Positions 34,796-43,879 are shown, counted from the first letter of the stretch. The stretch is 64,000 bases of DNA from Verrucomicrobiota bacterium (GCA_026398275.1 JAPLTF010000032.1:1-64000), one strand, 5' to 3'. Program-made: numbers and translations. Notes: generated from the sequence alone by a model not told the origin.

Positions 34796-35516
34796 ATGAT
34801 CATCGGCATCCCCAAGGAAATCAAGGAACAGGAACATCGCGTGGCCCTTTTGCCTTCCGGAACTTACCAACTTGCGAAGCATCATCAGGTTTTGGTTGAA
34901 ACCGGGGCGGGGGTGGATATCGGGATGAGCGATCAGGATTACGAGAATGCCGGAGCCGAGATCGTCCCTCGGCATGAGGACATTTTCGCCCGCGCCGACC
35001 TGGTGGCTAAAGTCAAAGAGCCGCTTCCTTCCGAATACCCGCTGCTGCGCGAAGGGCAGGTTCTTTTCACCTACCTGCACCTTGCGGCCAACAGGGATCT
35101 GACCCAGGCCCTTCTCGATTCGAAGGTGACCGGCATCGCCTATGAATCGGTCGAGGTGAACCGGCGGCTGCCGCTGCTGGAGCCGATGAGCGAGATCGCC
35201 GGCCGGATGTCGGTGATCGTGGGGGGGTATTACCTGGCCAAGCATTGCGGAGGAAAGGGCGTTTTGCTGGGTGGGGTTCCACTATTGCGTGGCAAATATG
35301 CCCGGAGCTTACGCCCGGACCGCTACCCAGGCGCTGACGAACGCGACTTTCCCGTATCTGGAAACCATGGCGGATCTCGGCCTCGACGAGGCTCTCAAAC
35401 GACGTCCCGCGCTTCTGGTCGGCATCAATGTCTGGAACGGGCACCTGACCAATAAAGAGGTGGCCTCCGCGCATGATCTTCCTTGGCAGCCATTCCAACC
35501 AGCCAGCCCGGTTTAA
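34796..35516 (+). pseudogene. ald: Alanine dehydrogenase copy with the NAD-binding domain deleted
   Basis: The first ~160 codons match the intact enzyme at 14316 ([49 protein letters not shown]). At about 35278 the frame changes and the C-terminal end follows: [20 protein letters not shown], then NGHLTNKEVASAHDLP, ending at 35516. The whole Rossmann region, about 125 residues, is missing, and the join is out of frame at a CCA/CCAC-type junction. No dehydrogenase activity is possible. Confidence 0.88.
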
Positions 35517-35519
35517 TTT

Positions 35520-35723
35520 CTGAAGAACAATCTGACGATCGTCGCGTTTGGCGACTCTATTACTGAGGCAATCATCGGGGTGCCCGATGAAAAGAAAAGG
35601 TGGCCCAATATCTTAAAATCGAAGCTGGAACCGGATTTTCCAGAGACAAGGGTTATTCTTTCCGGGGTTGGGGGCAATTCGGCACGCGAGGCGCGCCCCC
35701 ATCCCGAAAAGGCGAGTGCTTGA
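35520..35723 (+). pseudogene. 5' fragment of an SGNH/GDSL hydrolase
   Basis: The frame KNNLTIVAFGDSITEAIIGV, then VILSGVGGNSAREA carries block I (GDSIT) and block II (GVGGNS) of SGNH esterases. It then changes to unrelated residues and stops at 35721-35723. Blocks III and V are absent. It has no clear start codon and follows the alanine dehydrogenase pseudogene by 3 bases. Confidence 0.65.
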
Positions 35724-35947
35724 CTCCCCAACGCCGCCCTGTCAATCTCTTAGAGTGGAAATCCCCGCTTCCAACTTCAAACTCCGGGCCGACGCTCCAG
35801 AGGGCCGAAAGCGAATTCCTATCAGCCACCCACAAATTTCCGCATCGGCGGACCCGCTGGTTCCTTCCGATCTGGCTGCAGCGATCTCCGCCCTGTTCTG
35901 ACGGAAGCATCAAGGAAGCCCCAAAATTGCCAGGCAAAACCCGCTCC

Positions 35948-37054
35948 ATGGGCACCACCGATCTCGACACTCCGTGCCTTGTTCTGGATCTCGATCTCTT
36001 CGAAGCCAATCTGCACCGGATGCAGGGCCTTGTCGCGGCGGCCGGACGTCACCTCCGTCCGCATGCGAAGACGCACAAATGCTCCGAGATTGCGCGCAGG
36101 CAGATTGAGGCGGGAGCCATCGGTATTTGTGTGGCGAAAGTTTCCGAAGCCGAGGGGCTTGTGGATTCCGGCATTGGCGGAATCCTGATCACCGGTCCCG
36201 TCAGCTCGGCTACAAAAATCCAACGCCTGGCCGGGCTGATCGAGCGCGCCCCCGAAACCATGGTGGTCGTGGAGAGCGCGATCTCGGCCGGGTTGCTGGA
36301 TCGCGAGCTTTCCCGCCGCGGCCTCGGGATGAATGTGCTCTTGGATTTGGATCCCGACTTTGGGCGCACCGGCGTGCCATTCGGGAGCGCGCTGGAATTC
36401 GCCGCGGAGCTGGCGGGTTTTCAAAACCTTCGCCTGGCGGGCATCCAGGTTTACGCCGGACACCTCCAGCATGTGACCTCCTACTCCGAGCGGCGTGAGG
36501 CCTCGCTCCGCGTGCTGCGTGAAGCCGCCGGCATTTTCCGTGTGCTCGGCGAACGCTTCCCAGGCTGCAATATTTTCAGCACCTCGGGGACCGGCACGGT
36601 GGACATCGACTTGGAAATTTCGGAGATCACCGAATTCCAGCCTGGGTCGTATGTGTGCATGGATGAGGAATACCTCCGCATCGGTTCAGCCGGCAGTGAG
36701 ACTGGCTTCGAGACGTATGCGCCGGCCCTTCGTGTTCTCACGGGAGTGGTCAGCGCAAACCAGCCGGGATTCGTCACTGTCGATGCCGGATTGAAGGCGG
36801 TTTACCGCGACGGGGCGACCCCGCGCGTGCTGGACGCACGCTACGCGCAGCTGGCCTACGAATGGTTTGGCGATGAATACGGGAAGCTGCTGGCACCGGC
36901 ACCGGGCATCGCCCTGCCACCTCCCGGCACCACCGTCGAGCTTGTCGCCTCGCACTGCGACCCGACAATCAACCTCCACGACCGGTTTCATCTCGTCCGC
37001 AACCATGAGGTCGTGGGGGATTGGCCGATCAACCTCCGCGGTTGCTGCCAGTAA
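35948..37054 (+). CDS. D-threonine aldolase/DSD1-like PLP enzyme
   Basis: A 368-residue protein of the fold-type III PLP family (alanine racemase-like N domain). The cofactor lysine is in LRPHAKTHKCSEIA, close to residue 39. DTPCLVLDLDLFEANLHRMQ opens the barrel, and the C-terminal metal site of D-threonine aldolases is seen as LVASHCDPTINLHDRF. Members cleave D-3-hydroxyamino acids to glycine and an aldehyde, or deaminate D-serine. The ATG at 35948 is used because upstream codons are not protein-like. A second member follows after one gene. Confidence 0.85.
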   Translation: MGTTDLDTPCLVLDLDLFEANLHRMQGLVAAAGRHLRPHAKTHKCSEIARRQIEAGAIGICVAKVSEAEGLVDSGIGGILITGPVSSATKIQRLAGLIERAPETMVVVESAISAGLLDRELSRRGLGMNVLLDLDPDFGRTGVPFGSALEFAAELAGFQNLRLAGIQVYAGHLQHVTSYSERREASLRVLREAAGIFRVLGERFPGCNIFSTSGTGTVDIDLEISEITEFQPGSYVCMDEEYLRIGSAGSETGFETYAPALRVLTGVVSANQPGFVTVDAGLKAVYRDGATPRVLDARYAQLAYEWFGDEYGKLLAPAPGIALPPPGTTVELVASHCDPTINLHDRFHLVRNHEVVGDWPINLRGCCQ

Positions 37055-37070
37055 CCGAAAACCGACGAGA

Positions 37071-37754
37071 GTGGATGCCTTGCTCGATATCCTTAAATGG
37101 CCGGGGATCTTGTCCCCCTCATCCGAACTGCGCACCCCGTTGGTGGCCGGCTTGGATCTGGCTTCTGTGACGCTCTGCGCGATCACGGGTGTGCTGGTGG
37201 CGAGAAGCAAACAGATGGATCTTGTCGGGCTGACGGTGATCGCGATCGTGAGTGCATTGGGAGGGGGAACGATCCGCGATGTCCTGCTGGGAAAGCTTCC
37301 CGTTTTTTGGGTGGCCGAGCCGTTGGGGGTTGCGACTGCAATGGTTGCCGGGTGGCTGACCTTTCTGGTTTTCCGCCGGGTGAGAGTTTCCTCCGGCGTC
37401 TTTCAGTTTCCCGATGCTCTCGGGCTGGCCTTGTTCACGGTGGTAGGCGCGGAAAAATCTCTGACCTTGGGTCATGGCTGGCTGGTTTCGGCGTTGATGG
37501 GGGTGATTACCGGGGTGTTTGGCGGAGTTCTGCGCGACATCCTCTGCCGGGAGGTGCCCTCGGTCTTCACGCGCACGGAACTCTACGCCACCGCCTCGCT
37601 CGCCGGTTCTCTTGTATTTGTTTTTTCCCGTGGGGTCGGCTGCCAGCCGATGATTAGTGTTGTCGCCGGGATTTGTGTCGTCGTCCTGCTCCGCCTCGCC
37701 GCTATCTGCTGGAAGTGGAAACTCCCCTGCTTCTCCGATCCAGATCGCCCGTGA
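37071..37754 (+). CDS. TRIC/YadS-type (UPF0126) membrane channel protein
   Basis: About 227 residues with seven hydrophobic segments and an internal duplication. Both halves carry the glycine-rich signature of this family: VSALGGGTIRDVLLGKLPVF and MGVITGVFGGVLRDILCREV. Prokaryotic TRIC proteins are trimeric monovalent cation channels; some relatives may move amino acids. The GTG at 37071 is preceded by a purine stretch and lies 16 bases after the preceding stop. It sits between two D-amino-acid PLP enzymes, which hints at amino acid movement. Confidence 0.88.
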   Translation: MDALLDILKWPGILSPSSELRTPLVAGLDLASVTLCAITGVLVARSKQMDLVGLTVIAIVSALGGGTIRDVLLGKLPVFWVAEPLGVATAMVAGWLTFLVFRRVRVSSGVFQFPDALGLALFTVVGAEKSLTLGHGWLVSALMGVITGVFGGVLRDILCREVPSVFTRTELYATASLAGSLVFVFSRGVGCQPMISVVAGICVVVLLRLAAICWKWKLPCFSDPDRP

Positions 37755-37779
37755 CGTCACTTCACAAACCAAGCCGCCC

Positions 37780-38889
37780 ATGAATTCCTGGTTCGAAATT
37801 GCTAATGTCCACGAAATCCCCTCGCCCGGGTTGCTCGTCTATCCCGATCGGGTCGGGGAGAACATCCGGCGCATGGTCGCGATGGTCGAAGGAGACACCT
37901 CCCGTCTGCGACCCCATATGAAAACCCACAAGATGCCGGAGATTATCGCGCTGCATCTCGAACAGGGAATTGCGAAGTTCAAATGCGCCACCATTGCGGA
38001 GGCGGAAATGACGGCCGGCGCGGGGGCGAAGGAGGTGCTGCTGGCTTATCCGCCGGTCGGGCCGAACATCGGCAGGCTCCTCAAGCTGATCGCACGGTTT
38101 CCCGGGACGAAATTTACCGCCGTGACCGATGGTGAAGACTCCGCCCGGGCACTCTCGCAGGGCGCGGCCGCTGCCGGGTGCCTCGTCGAAACCTTCATCG
38201 ATCTCGACTGCGGGATGCACCGCACGGGAATCTGCCCGGATGACGACGCGGTGAAGCTCTATCAACTGCTGGCATCGCTTTCCGGCCTGAAGCCCGCAGG
38301 CATCCATGCCTACGATGGGCACATTCAAGAACCCGAACCCGCAGCCCGCACGCGGGAAGTGGAGGCAGCCTTCGAGCCGGTGGAAGCCTTCCGCGACCGT
38401 CTCGTCGCTTCCGGCCTGCCTGTTCCGCATCTCATCGCCAGCGGCACGCCGACCTTCGCAATCCATGCAAAACGGGGCGGCTCAGAGTGCAGCCCCGGCA
38501 CCTGCGTCCTTTCGGACTGGAGCTACAGCACGAAGTTTCCGGATCTTGAGTTTCTCCATGCAGCGCTGGTTTTAACCCGGGTCGTCAGCAAGCCCTCCGG
38601 TGGCCGCCTCACCTGCGACCTGGGGCACAAAGCGGTCGCTTCCGAGACCCCTCATCCGCGCGTGCATTTTCTGAATCTGCCCGATGCGCGGGCGGTGATC
38701 CACAGCGAGGAACACCTCGTTCTGGAAACGCCGCGCGCAGATGAGTTTCAGGTGGGCGACGTCCTTTACGGTGTGCCGTGGCACATCTGCCCGACCGTGG
38801 CGCTGCACGCCTGTGCCCATGTCGTCCGGGACGGCCGCGTGGTCGGGAGCTGGCGGGTGACGGGCCGCGACAGGGTTCTGAGTATCTGA
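37780..38889 (+). CDS. D-threonine aldolase/DSD1-like PLP enzyme, second copy
   Basis: A 369-residue fold-type III PLP enzyme. The PLP lysine is in LRPHMKTHKMPEI, with SPGLLVYPDRVGENIRRMV at the start, ETFIDLDCGMHRTGI, and the C-terminal metal-binding region YGVPWHICPTVALHACAHVV. It differs strongly from the copy at 35948, so it probably has another substrate rather than being a recent duplicate. It is co-directional with the TRIC gene, 25 bases downstream. Confidence 0.85.
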   Translation: MNSWFEIANVHEIPSPGLLVYPDRVGENIRRMVAMVEGDTSRLRPHMKTHKMPEIIALHLEQGIAKFKCATIAEAEMTAGAGAKEVLLAYPPVGPNIGRLLKLIARFPGTKFTAVTDGEDSARALSQGAAAAGCLVETFIDLDCGMHRTGICPDDDAVKLYQLLASLSGLKPAGIHAYDGHIQEPEPAARTREVEAAFEPVEAFRDRLVASGLPVPHLIASGTPTFAIHAKRGGSECSPGTCVLSDWSYSTKFPDLEFLHAALVLTRVVSKPSGGRLTCDLGHKAVASETPHPRVHFLNLPDARAVIHSEEHLVLETPRADEFQVGDVLYGVPWHICPTVALHACAHVVRDGRVVGSWRVTGRDRVLSI

Positions 38890-38896
38890 CAATTTC

Positions 38897-39010
38897 GCCT
38901 GGTGCGTCTTTGGATCGAGATGTTCAACCGCGGTGGCATTGACGCGTTGACCATCAAGCGGCCGGGGGGACGCCGCGGGGATTTCATGCAAGAATTGAAA
39001 ACTGCCCGCG
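38897..39010 (+). mobile_element. IS630-like transposase remnant
   Basis: The frame VRLWIEMFNRGGIDALTIKR, then PGGRRGDF resembles the helix-turn-helix linker of IS630-family transposases (W-I-x-x-F-N-x-x-G-I-D-A-L pattern). Only about 35 codons survive. No terminal repeats or catalytic DDE motif were found around it. Confidence 0.45.
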
Positions 39011-39015
39011 GGGCG

Positions 39016-39678
39016 TCAAGCCACCCGAAGGAAAGAAAGATCATCCACCAGGAGTTCAACGGGTCCTCCGGAGGCCATGCTGGCAGCACCGCGGATGAGC
39101 CCGGCGAATGCAGGGCGAACGTAGCGCGTGCCATGCCAGAATTTTCCTTGTTCGATATTCCCCGGCTCGGAGACGCCTCCGATCTCAAAACGATGTGCCT
39201 CCCAGTCCTTGCCCGGTTCGAAAGATATGACAGGAAAGTCCGCATACCGATGCTGACGAACCCGGGTGCCTGCAGGATAACTTTGAGCGAGGGGGCTCGA
39301 AAGATTGACTTCAAAAGAACCGGCATTCCCGGCGACAATTTTCTCGATCGCGGCAGTCCGGGGGTTTGGAAGGTCGCTAAGATCTTCCTTTGCATCGAAG
39401 GCGACCGCAGTGGCGGTCTGTGGAATGGGCTCCCACAGATTTCCTTTAAGATGCAGAACGTTGTCGCCTTCCGAAGCACCCTGAAGCAGGACGGCCTCAG
39501 TGCCCGGAATTGGCGCGACGGAGAAGCTGCTGATCGGTTCCCCGTTTTCGTCGAAAAGCTTCAGTCCGAGAAGAACCGTGAGATCCCCTTTGGATTCCTT
39601 CATGAAGACTTGCAGGACATAGGATTGTTGAGGATCCACCCTGGCCAGTTCGGGCGAGACCGCCCATGTCTGACCCAT
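39016..39678 (-). pseudogene. 5'-truncated paralogue of the secreted protein at 55235
   Basis: A 220-codon frame matches residues ~67-290 of the protein at 55235-56107: GQTWAVSPELARVDPQQSYV against GQTWGNAPDPIEIDPEQSYE, RVRQHRYADFPV against KVRQHRWADFPV, and GTRYVR near the end. The signal peptide and first ~65 residues are missing. It starts 18 bases after the stop of the PEP-CTERM gene, suggesting the upstream part was lost by deletion. If translated it would stay in the cytoplasm. The function is unknown; the pattern is a beta-rich carbohydrate- or surface-binding domain. Confidence 0.7.
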
Positions 39679-39696
39679 ATTGAGCTCAGAGCGGCT

Positions 39697-41670
39697 CTAG
39701 CTTCTCCGGCGGCGGCGGAGGACCATCACGGTTGTCAGGCTGAAGGCGAGCAGCGCCCAGGTGGCGGGCTCGGGGACGACAGTGACGTAGAGCGCAGTGG
39801 TTGCGCCATCCACGTTGAAGGAGCTGACTGTGTTCCCGGCACCGAGGTTGTTCCAGGTGAAGTCTCCTGAGCTGAAGCCTGTGGAGCCAGTCCAGTCAAC
39901 CAGCTTGAACGTGCCGGTCGCGGTGCTTGCCAGGAAGTTGAACTCAAATTTTGTCCCGGCGGCCGTATCCTTCAGGAAGTCGCCCGTGATATTGAGCAGG
40001 TCTGCGGTGTTCCCCGCTCCGAGCTCAAATTTCCAATCTGTGGTGGCTCCTGCGGATGCGGCACCTGCCCATGTCGTGTTGGCGGTCACATTCAATTGCC
40101 CGATGCTATTGCCGGGGGCGAGGATGCCGTTAATCGTTGTCACGCCGCCGACTGTGCCATTGCCGCCGAGGGTGGCTCCTGCGCTGACTGAGACGGCTCC
40201 AGTGGCGGAGGACTGGTTGCCGTTGATGATCAGCGTGCCGACGCTGACGGTTGTTGCCCCGGTGTAGGTGTTCGTGCCCGACAGCGTCTGCGTGCCGCTG
40301 CCCGTCTTGGTCAGCGCGACAAGGCCGGCTGTCTGGCCGTTGTAGCCCCCGTCCTTGATCGTGCCGGAAAAGGTCGTTGTGGCCGTGCCATTGATCGTCA
40401 GGGTGGCGGTTCCGGCGACCCCTGCGGAGTTGACGACGTTCCCTGCACCCGCGAGCGAAGCAATGGTCAGGTCTTGGCTGGTTGCGCCAGCCAAAGCGGT
40501 AGTGGACAAGTTCAGGGCGCCGTTGGCTTCCACGGTCACACCCGGCAACGACCCCGAGGTGGTTCCGAATGCGTTGGCAACTCCGAATATGGTGGCGGCA
40601 TTGGCTCCGATGAGCAAGTCGGCGTTGTTGAAAGTCGTCACCGCGTAGAATCCCACACTCATCGGGGTGGTCGCGGTGGTCCCCCCCCCGCCCATAATTT
40701 TGAACGTCCCGTCATTGATCGTCTGCCCGCTCCCCATAAAGTTAAGGTCAGGGTACCCGAGATTTGCGCCCCCACCGAGTCCGGTGATGGTGCGGGTGGC
40801 GTTGCCCAAGTTCACCTGGGTGCTGCCCGTAAGCGTTAAGGTTCCATAACTGGCACCGACCATGTCGAAGTTGGAACTGATGTTGAGCGTCCCAAGGTTC
40901 TGAGTGCTGGGACTCTGCAGCATGATCGGCCCATCGATGGTCAGCGAACTTCCATCGGCTCCGAACGCGTTTGAACTGTTAATAACAATCCTCCCGCCGG
41001 AGAGCGTGGTGCCGCCGGTGTAGGTGTTTGCGTTGATGCTGGTATTGAAAACCATAAGCCCGCCGACGCTCGGTTGGTTGACGTGGACCGCCACTTTGCC
41101 GCCGGAGGTGCCGTCCGTGATCCCTCCGCTGAACTCGATGCGGTTGCCATAACCGCCGTTTCCGGTCAGGGTGATCGTCTGCGAGCCCGAAGTTGCCGAA
41201 GAAGAAACCTGATTGTTAAAGACCAACTGTTTTCCCCTCGCGAGATTGTCGATGTTCAGGTCGCCCTTGATTGCAATGGGCACGCTGATGGTGTTGGCGG
41301 GGGTCGCAGCGTCTGAACTGAGGGTGGTGTTGATCTGCGAGGCGGACGCGCCATTGTCCAAGGTCAGCGCCTCGCTGCCGCTGCGGTTGAGCGTCCATGC
41401 GACGGTGCCGTCGGTACTGCCGATGTTCATGATTCCGAGGGTGGCGTTGAAAGACATCGTGCTCGTGCCCCCTGCGGTGAGTGTGAGGTCGAACGTGTCC
41501 GTGGCGACAAAGGTGGGAACGGAATCCCCGACCCAGTTGGTCGGCTCGCTCCACGTGGTGTTTCCGCCTCCTCCGGCGTCCCATGTAGAGCTTGCCGCCT
41601 GGGCACCAGTTGCGGTCATCAAGGCTGCGAGGACTCCGACGAGAAATTGCTGTAGGGGTATAGCTTTCAT
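39697..41670 (-). CDS. Autotransporter-strand-repeat protein with PEP-CTERM sorting signal
   Basis: About 657 residues from the ATG at 41670. A signal peptide (LQQFLVGVLAALMTATGAQA) leads into STWDAGGGGNTTWSEPTNWV, the usual start of verrucomicrobial strand-repeat proteins. Several autotransporter-associated strand repeats follow, such as LSGTNTYTGATTVSVGTLII and NANTYTGGTTLSGGRIVI. The C terminus VPEPATWALLAFSLTTVMVL, then RRRRRS is a PEP-CTERM signal. The protein is probably exported and sorted by an exosortase. A nine-base C tract at 40681-40689 encodes glycines. An AT-rich promoter-like region lies just upstream. Confidence 0.88.
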   Translation of the reverse strand: MKAIPLQQFLVGVLAALMTATGAQAASSTWDAGGGGNTTWSEPTNWVGDSVPTFVATDTFDLTLTAGGTSTMSFNATLGIMNIGSTDGTVAWTLNRSGSEALTLDNGASASQINTTLSSDAATPANTISVPIAIKGDLNIDNLARGKQLVFNNQVSSSATSGSQTITLTGNGGYGNRIEFSGGITDGTSGGKVAVHVNQPSVGGLMVFNTSINANTYTGGTTLSGGRIVINSSNAFGADGSSLTIDGPIMLQSPSTQNLGTLNISSNFDMVGASYGTLTLTGSTQVNLGNATRTITGLGGGANLGYPDLNFMGSGQTINDGTFKIMGGGGTTATTPMSVGFYAVTTFNNADLLIGANAATIFGVANAFGTTSGSLPGVTVEANGALNLSTTALAGATSQDLTIASLAGAGNVVNSAGVAGTATLTINGTATTTFSGTIKDGGYNGQTAGLVALTKTGSGTQTLSGTNTYTGATTVSVGTLIINGNQSSATGAVSVSAGATLGGNGTVGGVTTINGILAPGNSIGQLNVTANTTWAGAASAGATTDWKFELGAGNTADLLNITGDFLKDTAAGTKFEFNFLASTATGTFKLVDWTGSTGFSSGDFTWNNLGAGNTVSSFNVDGATTALYVTVVPEPATWALLAFSLTTVMVLRRRRRS

Positions 41671-41919
41671 ATTTTCGTTTATATAATAGCCAGGATCTAT
41701 TGAATCAAGCTGAAAAAAATGAGACAGTTTCATTCCGGATTGACTCAAATGAAAGGGTGCCGGGGCAGGAGGCAGAAACCGGGAGGAATGCGCATCCCCG
41801 GGGCGATTTTGTTGAAACTCTGGAGTTTCGGTTGTTTGCATTTGACCGCCTAAGTCCGTTGGATCTGGGTCGGGCAAGAGATCGGTGAGCGTATCGGGCT
41901 GCTTTGAGATACCCCGGCC

Positions 41920-42759
41920 TCAGTCGGTGAGGATAAAATACCGCTGGTAAATCCGCACGCCATTCACCACTGGCGAAGGAAATCCGGACTCATCGAGCGC
42001 GCCATCCCATGTGGTGAGAATGTCTTCGCCATCCCTGGCGTCTGGAAACTTCGCCATGAGATCGGCCAAAGTTTTAGACCCACCGCCTTGCGACGCGCTT
42101 TCACTTTCCAGCAAGACACGCGCCTGCTGCTCCAAAGCGGCCACTCCCACAATAATGGCGCGCACCGATTTCCCGGAATCTCCGTCCTTGTTATTCAAAC
42201 TGTCCACCGAAGCCACGATTTTACCATTTTGAAGAAGGAAGGCGAATTCGAACCGGAAAACATTGTCGGAAGCGATTTCATAATACTGGTCCGCCACCGG
42301 CGTCACGGCCCCGGCATTGAAAACCAATGTTCCCGATCCGCCTTCCCAGCGGGTTCCCTCGGCTCCCCGGCGCAGGATGTTTTCCGGCGCATCATAGGAA
42401 ATTTTGGAAATGCCGCGGGCATCCCCTTGCTCCACAGGCGGAGTAAAACACCCATCCGCCTGAACGAAAAACGTGATGCGGTCGTTTCCGGCCACCTTCT
42501 CCACCAGGCTGGGCAAGTCGGGCCGCAAAATGGCTCCGGAAAAATCCACGCCAATCCGGTCCAAGGCCTGACGACCTCCTGAATCGGCCCCAATGCGCTG
42601 ATGCGACAGGGTCGTCACTCTGGCCGTGGTGTCGGCAACCCTTACCAGAACCAGAGAAACGAGAGCCAGCACCGCTGTGGCCACCAGAACTTCAAGAAGA
42701 GTGAATGCCTTCCTGGAAGCATCTGACAACCGGAGGGGACACGGCGGTAAATTTTGCAT
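41920..42759 (-). CDS. Prepilin-type protein, Verru_Chthon cassette protein C-like
   Basis: A 279-residue protein with a prepilin cleavage site and methylation motif (RKAFTLLEVLVATAVLALVS). The rest is a periplasmic domain with FFVQADGCFTPP and VRIYQRYFILTD. It is third in a leftward set of three prepilin-like genes. In Verrucomicrobium and Chthoniobacter such genes occur in repeated four-gene cassettes (proteins A to D). Role unknown; a type II secretion-like or pseudopilus function is assumed. Two bases separate it from the previous gene. Confidence 0.8.
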   Translation of the reverse strand: MQNLPPCPLRLSDASRKAFTLLEVLVATAVLALVSLVLVRVADTTARVTTLSHQRIGADSGGRQALDRIGVDFSGAILRPDLPSLVEKVAGNDRITFFVQADGCFTPPVEQGDARGISKISYDAPENILRRGAEGTRWEGGSGTLVFNAGAVTPVADQYYEIASDNVFRFEFAFLLQNGKIVASVDSLNNKDGDSGKSVRAIIVGVAALEQQARVLLESESASQGGGSKTLADLMAKFPDARDGEDILTTWDGALDESGFPSPVVNGVRIYQRYFILTD

Positions 42760-42760
42760 G

Positions 42761-43225
42761 TCAACTGTTGGCAGGGTTATTCTTGAGCACGATCAAGGTT
42801 TCCACAAATCCAGTGGGCTTTTCGGCTCCGGCCGGCCAGCCTACGTGGAGGTGGACGTTGGACGGAATGCCGTTGGTCACATCCCGGGAGCGAACCGACC
42901 AGGTCGCTTTGTAACCAGCCGAATTCGTGGGCGCGCCCTCCAACAGCCGTCCGGCCATATCGAAATAGACAACTCCGGTTCCCACACTGCCGATTGGAAT
43001 TTGATGAACCGCCGTGACGGTTTCGGTCGCGCCGGAATTTTTCAGGTCCGAAGCCAAGCCGCTCAGAATGTTCGCCGCCACTCCCTCCTCGGAGCTTTCC
43101 CGCACCAGGTTCAATCCGATGGGCAGCAAGGCGAACAAAGCCATAAGCCCGAAGGCCACGATGCCCAGAGCGATGGTGACTTCCACAAGGGAAAATCCAT
43201 TCGATGACAAACGATCTTTTTTCAT
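42761..43225 (-). CDS. Prepilin-type protein, Verru_Chthon cassette protein B-like
   Basis: A 154-residue protein starting KKDRLSSNGFSLVEVTIALG, with the GFSLVE prepilin peptidase site, and continuing VAFGLMALFALLPIGLNLVR as the membrane helix. The small periplasmic part contains VYFDMAGRLLEGAP. It overlaps the stop of the preceding cassette gene by 4 bases. Confidence 0.8.
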   Translation of the reverse strand: MKKDRLSSNGFSLVEVTIALGIVAFGLMALFALLPIGLNLVRESSEEGVAANILSGLASDLKNSGATETVTAVHQIPIGSVGTGVVYFDMAGRLLEGAPTNSAGYKATWSVRSRDVTNGIPSNVHLHVGWPAGAEKPTGFVETLIVLKNNPANS

Positions 43226-43878
43226 GGCCGGTAAAGGGAAACCGATCCCGACAAGCGGCCCAGTTGGAGCGCCACATAATTCTCCGGATCACGGATGCCG
43301 CCATCGGTGGCCTTCTGCAGGCCGATCTCCACCGCTTTGTACAACTGGCCGGACTCCACCCGGGACTCTCCCAGGCTGTTGAATTGAATGACCCGGTTGT
43401 CGAAGACCGTGGCGTTGGCGCCGGATCCGGCGGTGAACGAAAAGATGGCCGAGGTGATGGAGGTCAGTTGCCTTACCCCATCCTCCGGTTTGCGATGGGG
43501 CGCATTGTCTGGCAAAGCCACCATCTTCACGCGCTCGAAGCGCTTCAGCGGCCCGAGTTGCACGACATCAGCCGCCGAGGGGGTTGCCCCTCCATTGCGC
43601 GAGGCCGCCACCCCGACCAGCAATACTCCATCGGTCCCTTCTTCAAAACCGACCCACACATAAGTATTTTGGGCCATGGCATGGGCCCGCGCCAGCTCAA
43701 GCAGGCCGCCAATATCATTCCCTGTCTTGGTCAGATTTCCCGCCCGGCCGATATTCGTGAAAGCCGCCATGGACGCCACCGCCAATATCGCAAGGATGGC
43801 AATCACGGTCAGCAATTCAATAAGCGAAAAGCCGCCGCAGCCGGGATTTTTGATTTCAGATGTTCCTGCGGGCATCAA
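43222..43878 (-). CDS. Prepilin-type protein, Verru_Chthon cassette protein D-like
   Basis: A 218-residue protein with the prepilin motif GGFSLIELLTVIAILAILAV near the N terminus and a GspH-like body (LLELARAHAMAQNTYVWVGF). It is first in the three-gene set. The fourth member expected from known cassettes, the large protein A, is not found downstream; the PEP-CTERM gene is there instead. An AT-rich inverted repeat precedes the start. Confidence 0.8.
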   Translation of the reverse strand: MMPAGTSEIKNPGCGGFSLIELLTVIAILAILAVASMAAFTNIGRAGNLTKTGNDIGGLLELARAHAMAQNTYVWVGFEEGTDGVLLVGVAASRNGGATPSAADVVQLGPLKRFERVKMVALPDNAPHRKPEDGVRQLTSITSAIFSFTAGSGANATVFDNRVIQFNSLGESRVESGQLYKAVEIGLQKATDGGIRDPENYVALQLGRLSGSVSLYRP

Positions 43879-43879
43879 T

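Noticed and set aside
38890-39015. Intact insertion sequence
   Set aside because: Only a short IS630-like helix-turn-helix stretch is present, without catalytic residues or terminal inverted repeats.
39797-41316. Long valine- and proline-rich frames on the plus strand opposite the PEP-CTERM gene
   Set aside because: They are antisense shadows of the repeat-rich gene and have no start context or family resemblance.
39697-41670. CRISPR-like or other repeat array
   Set aside because: The repeats are imperfect, protein-level beta-strand repeats in a coding frame; no regular spacer-repeat spacing was seen anywhere in the window.
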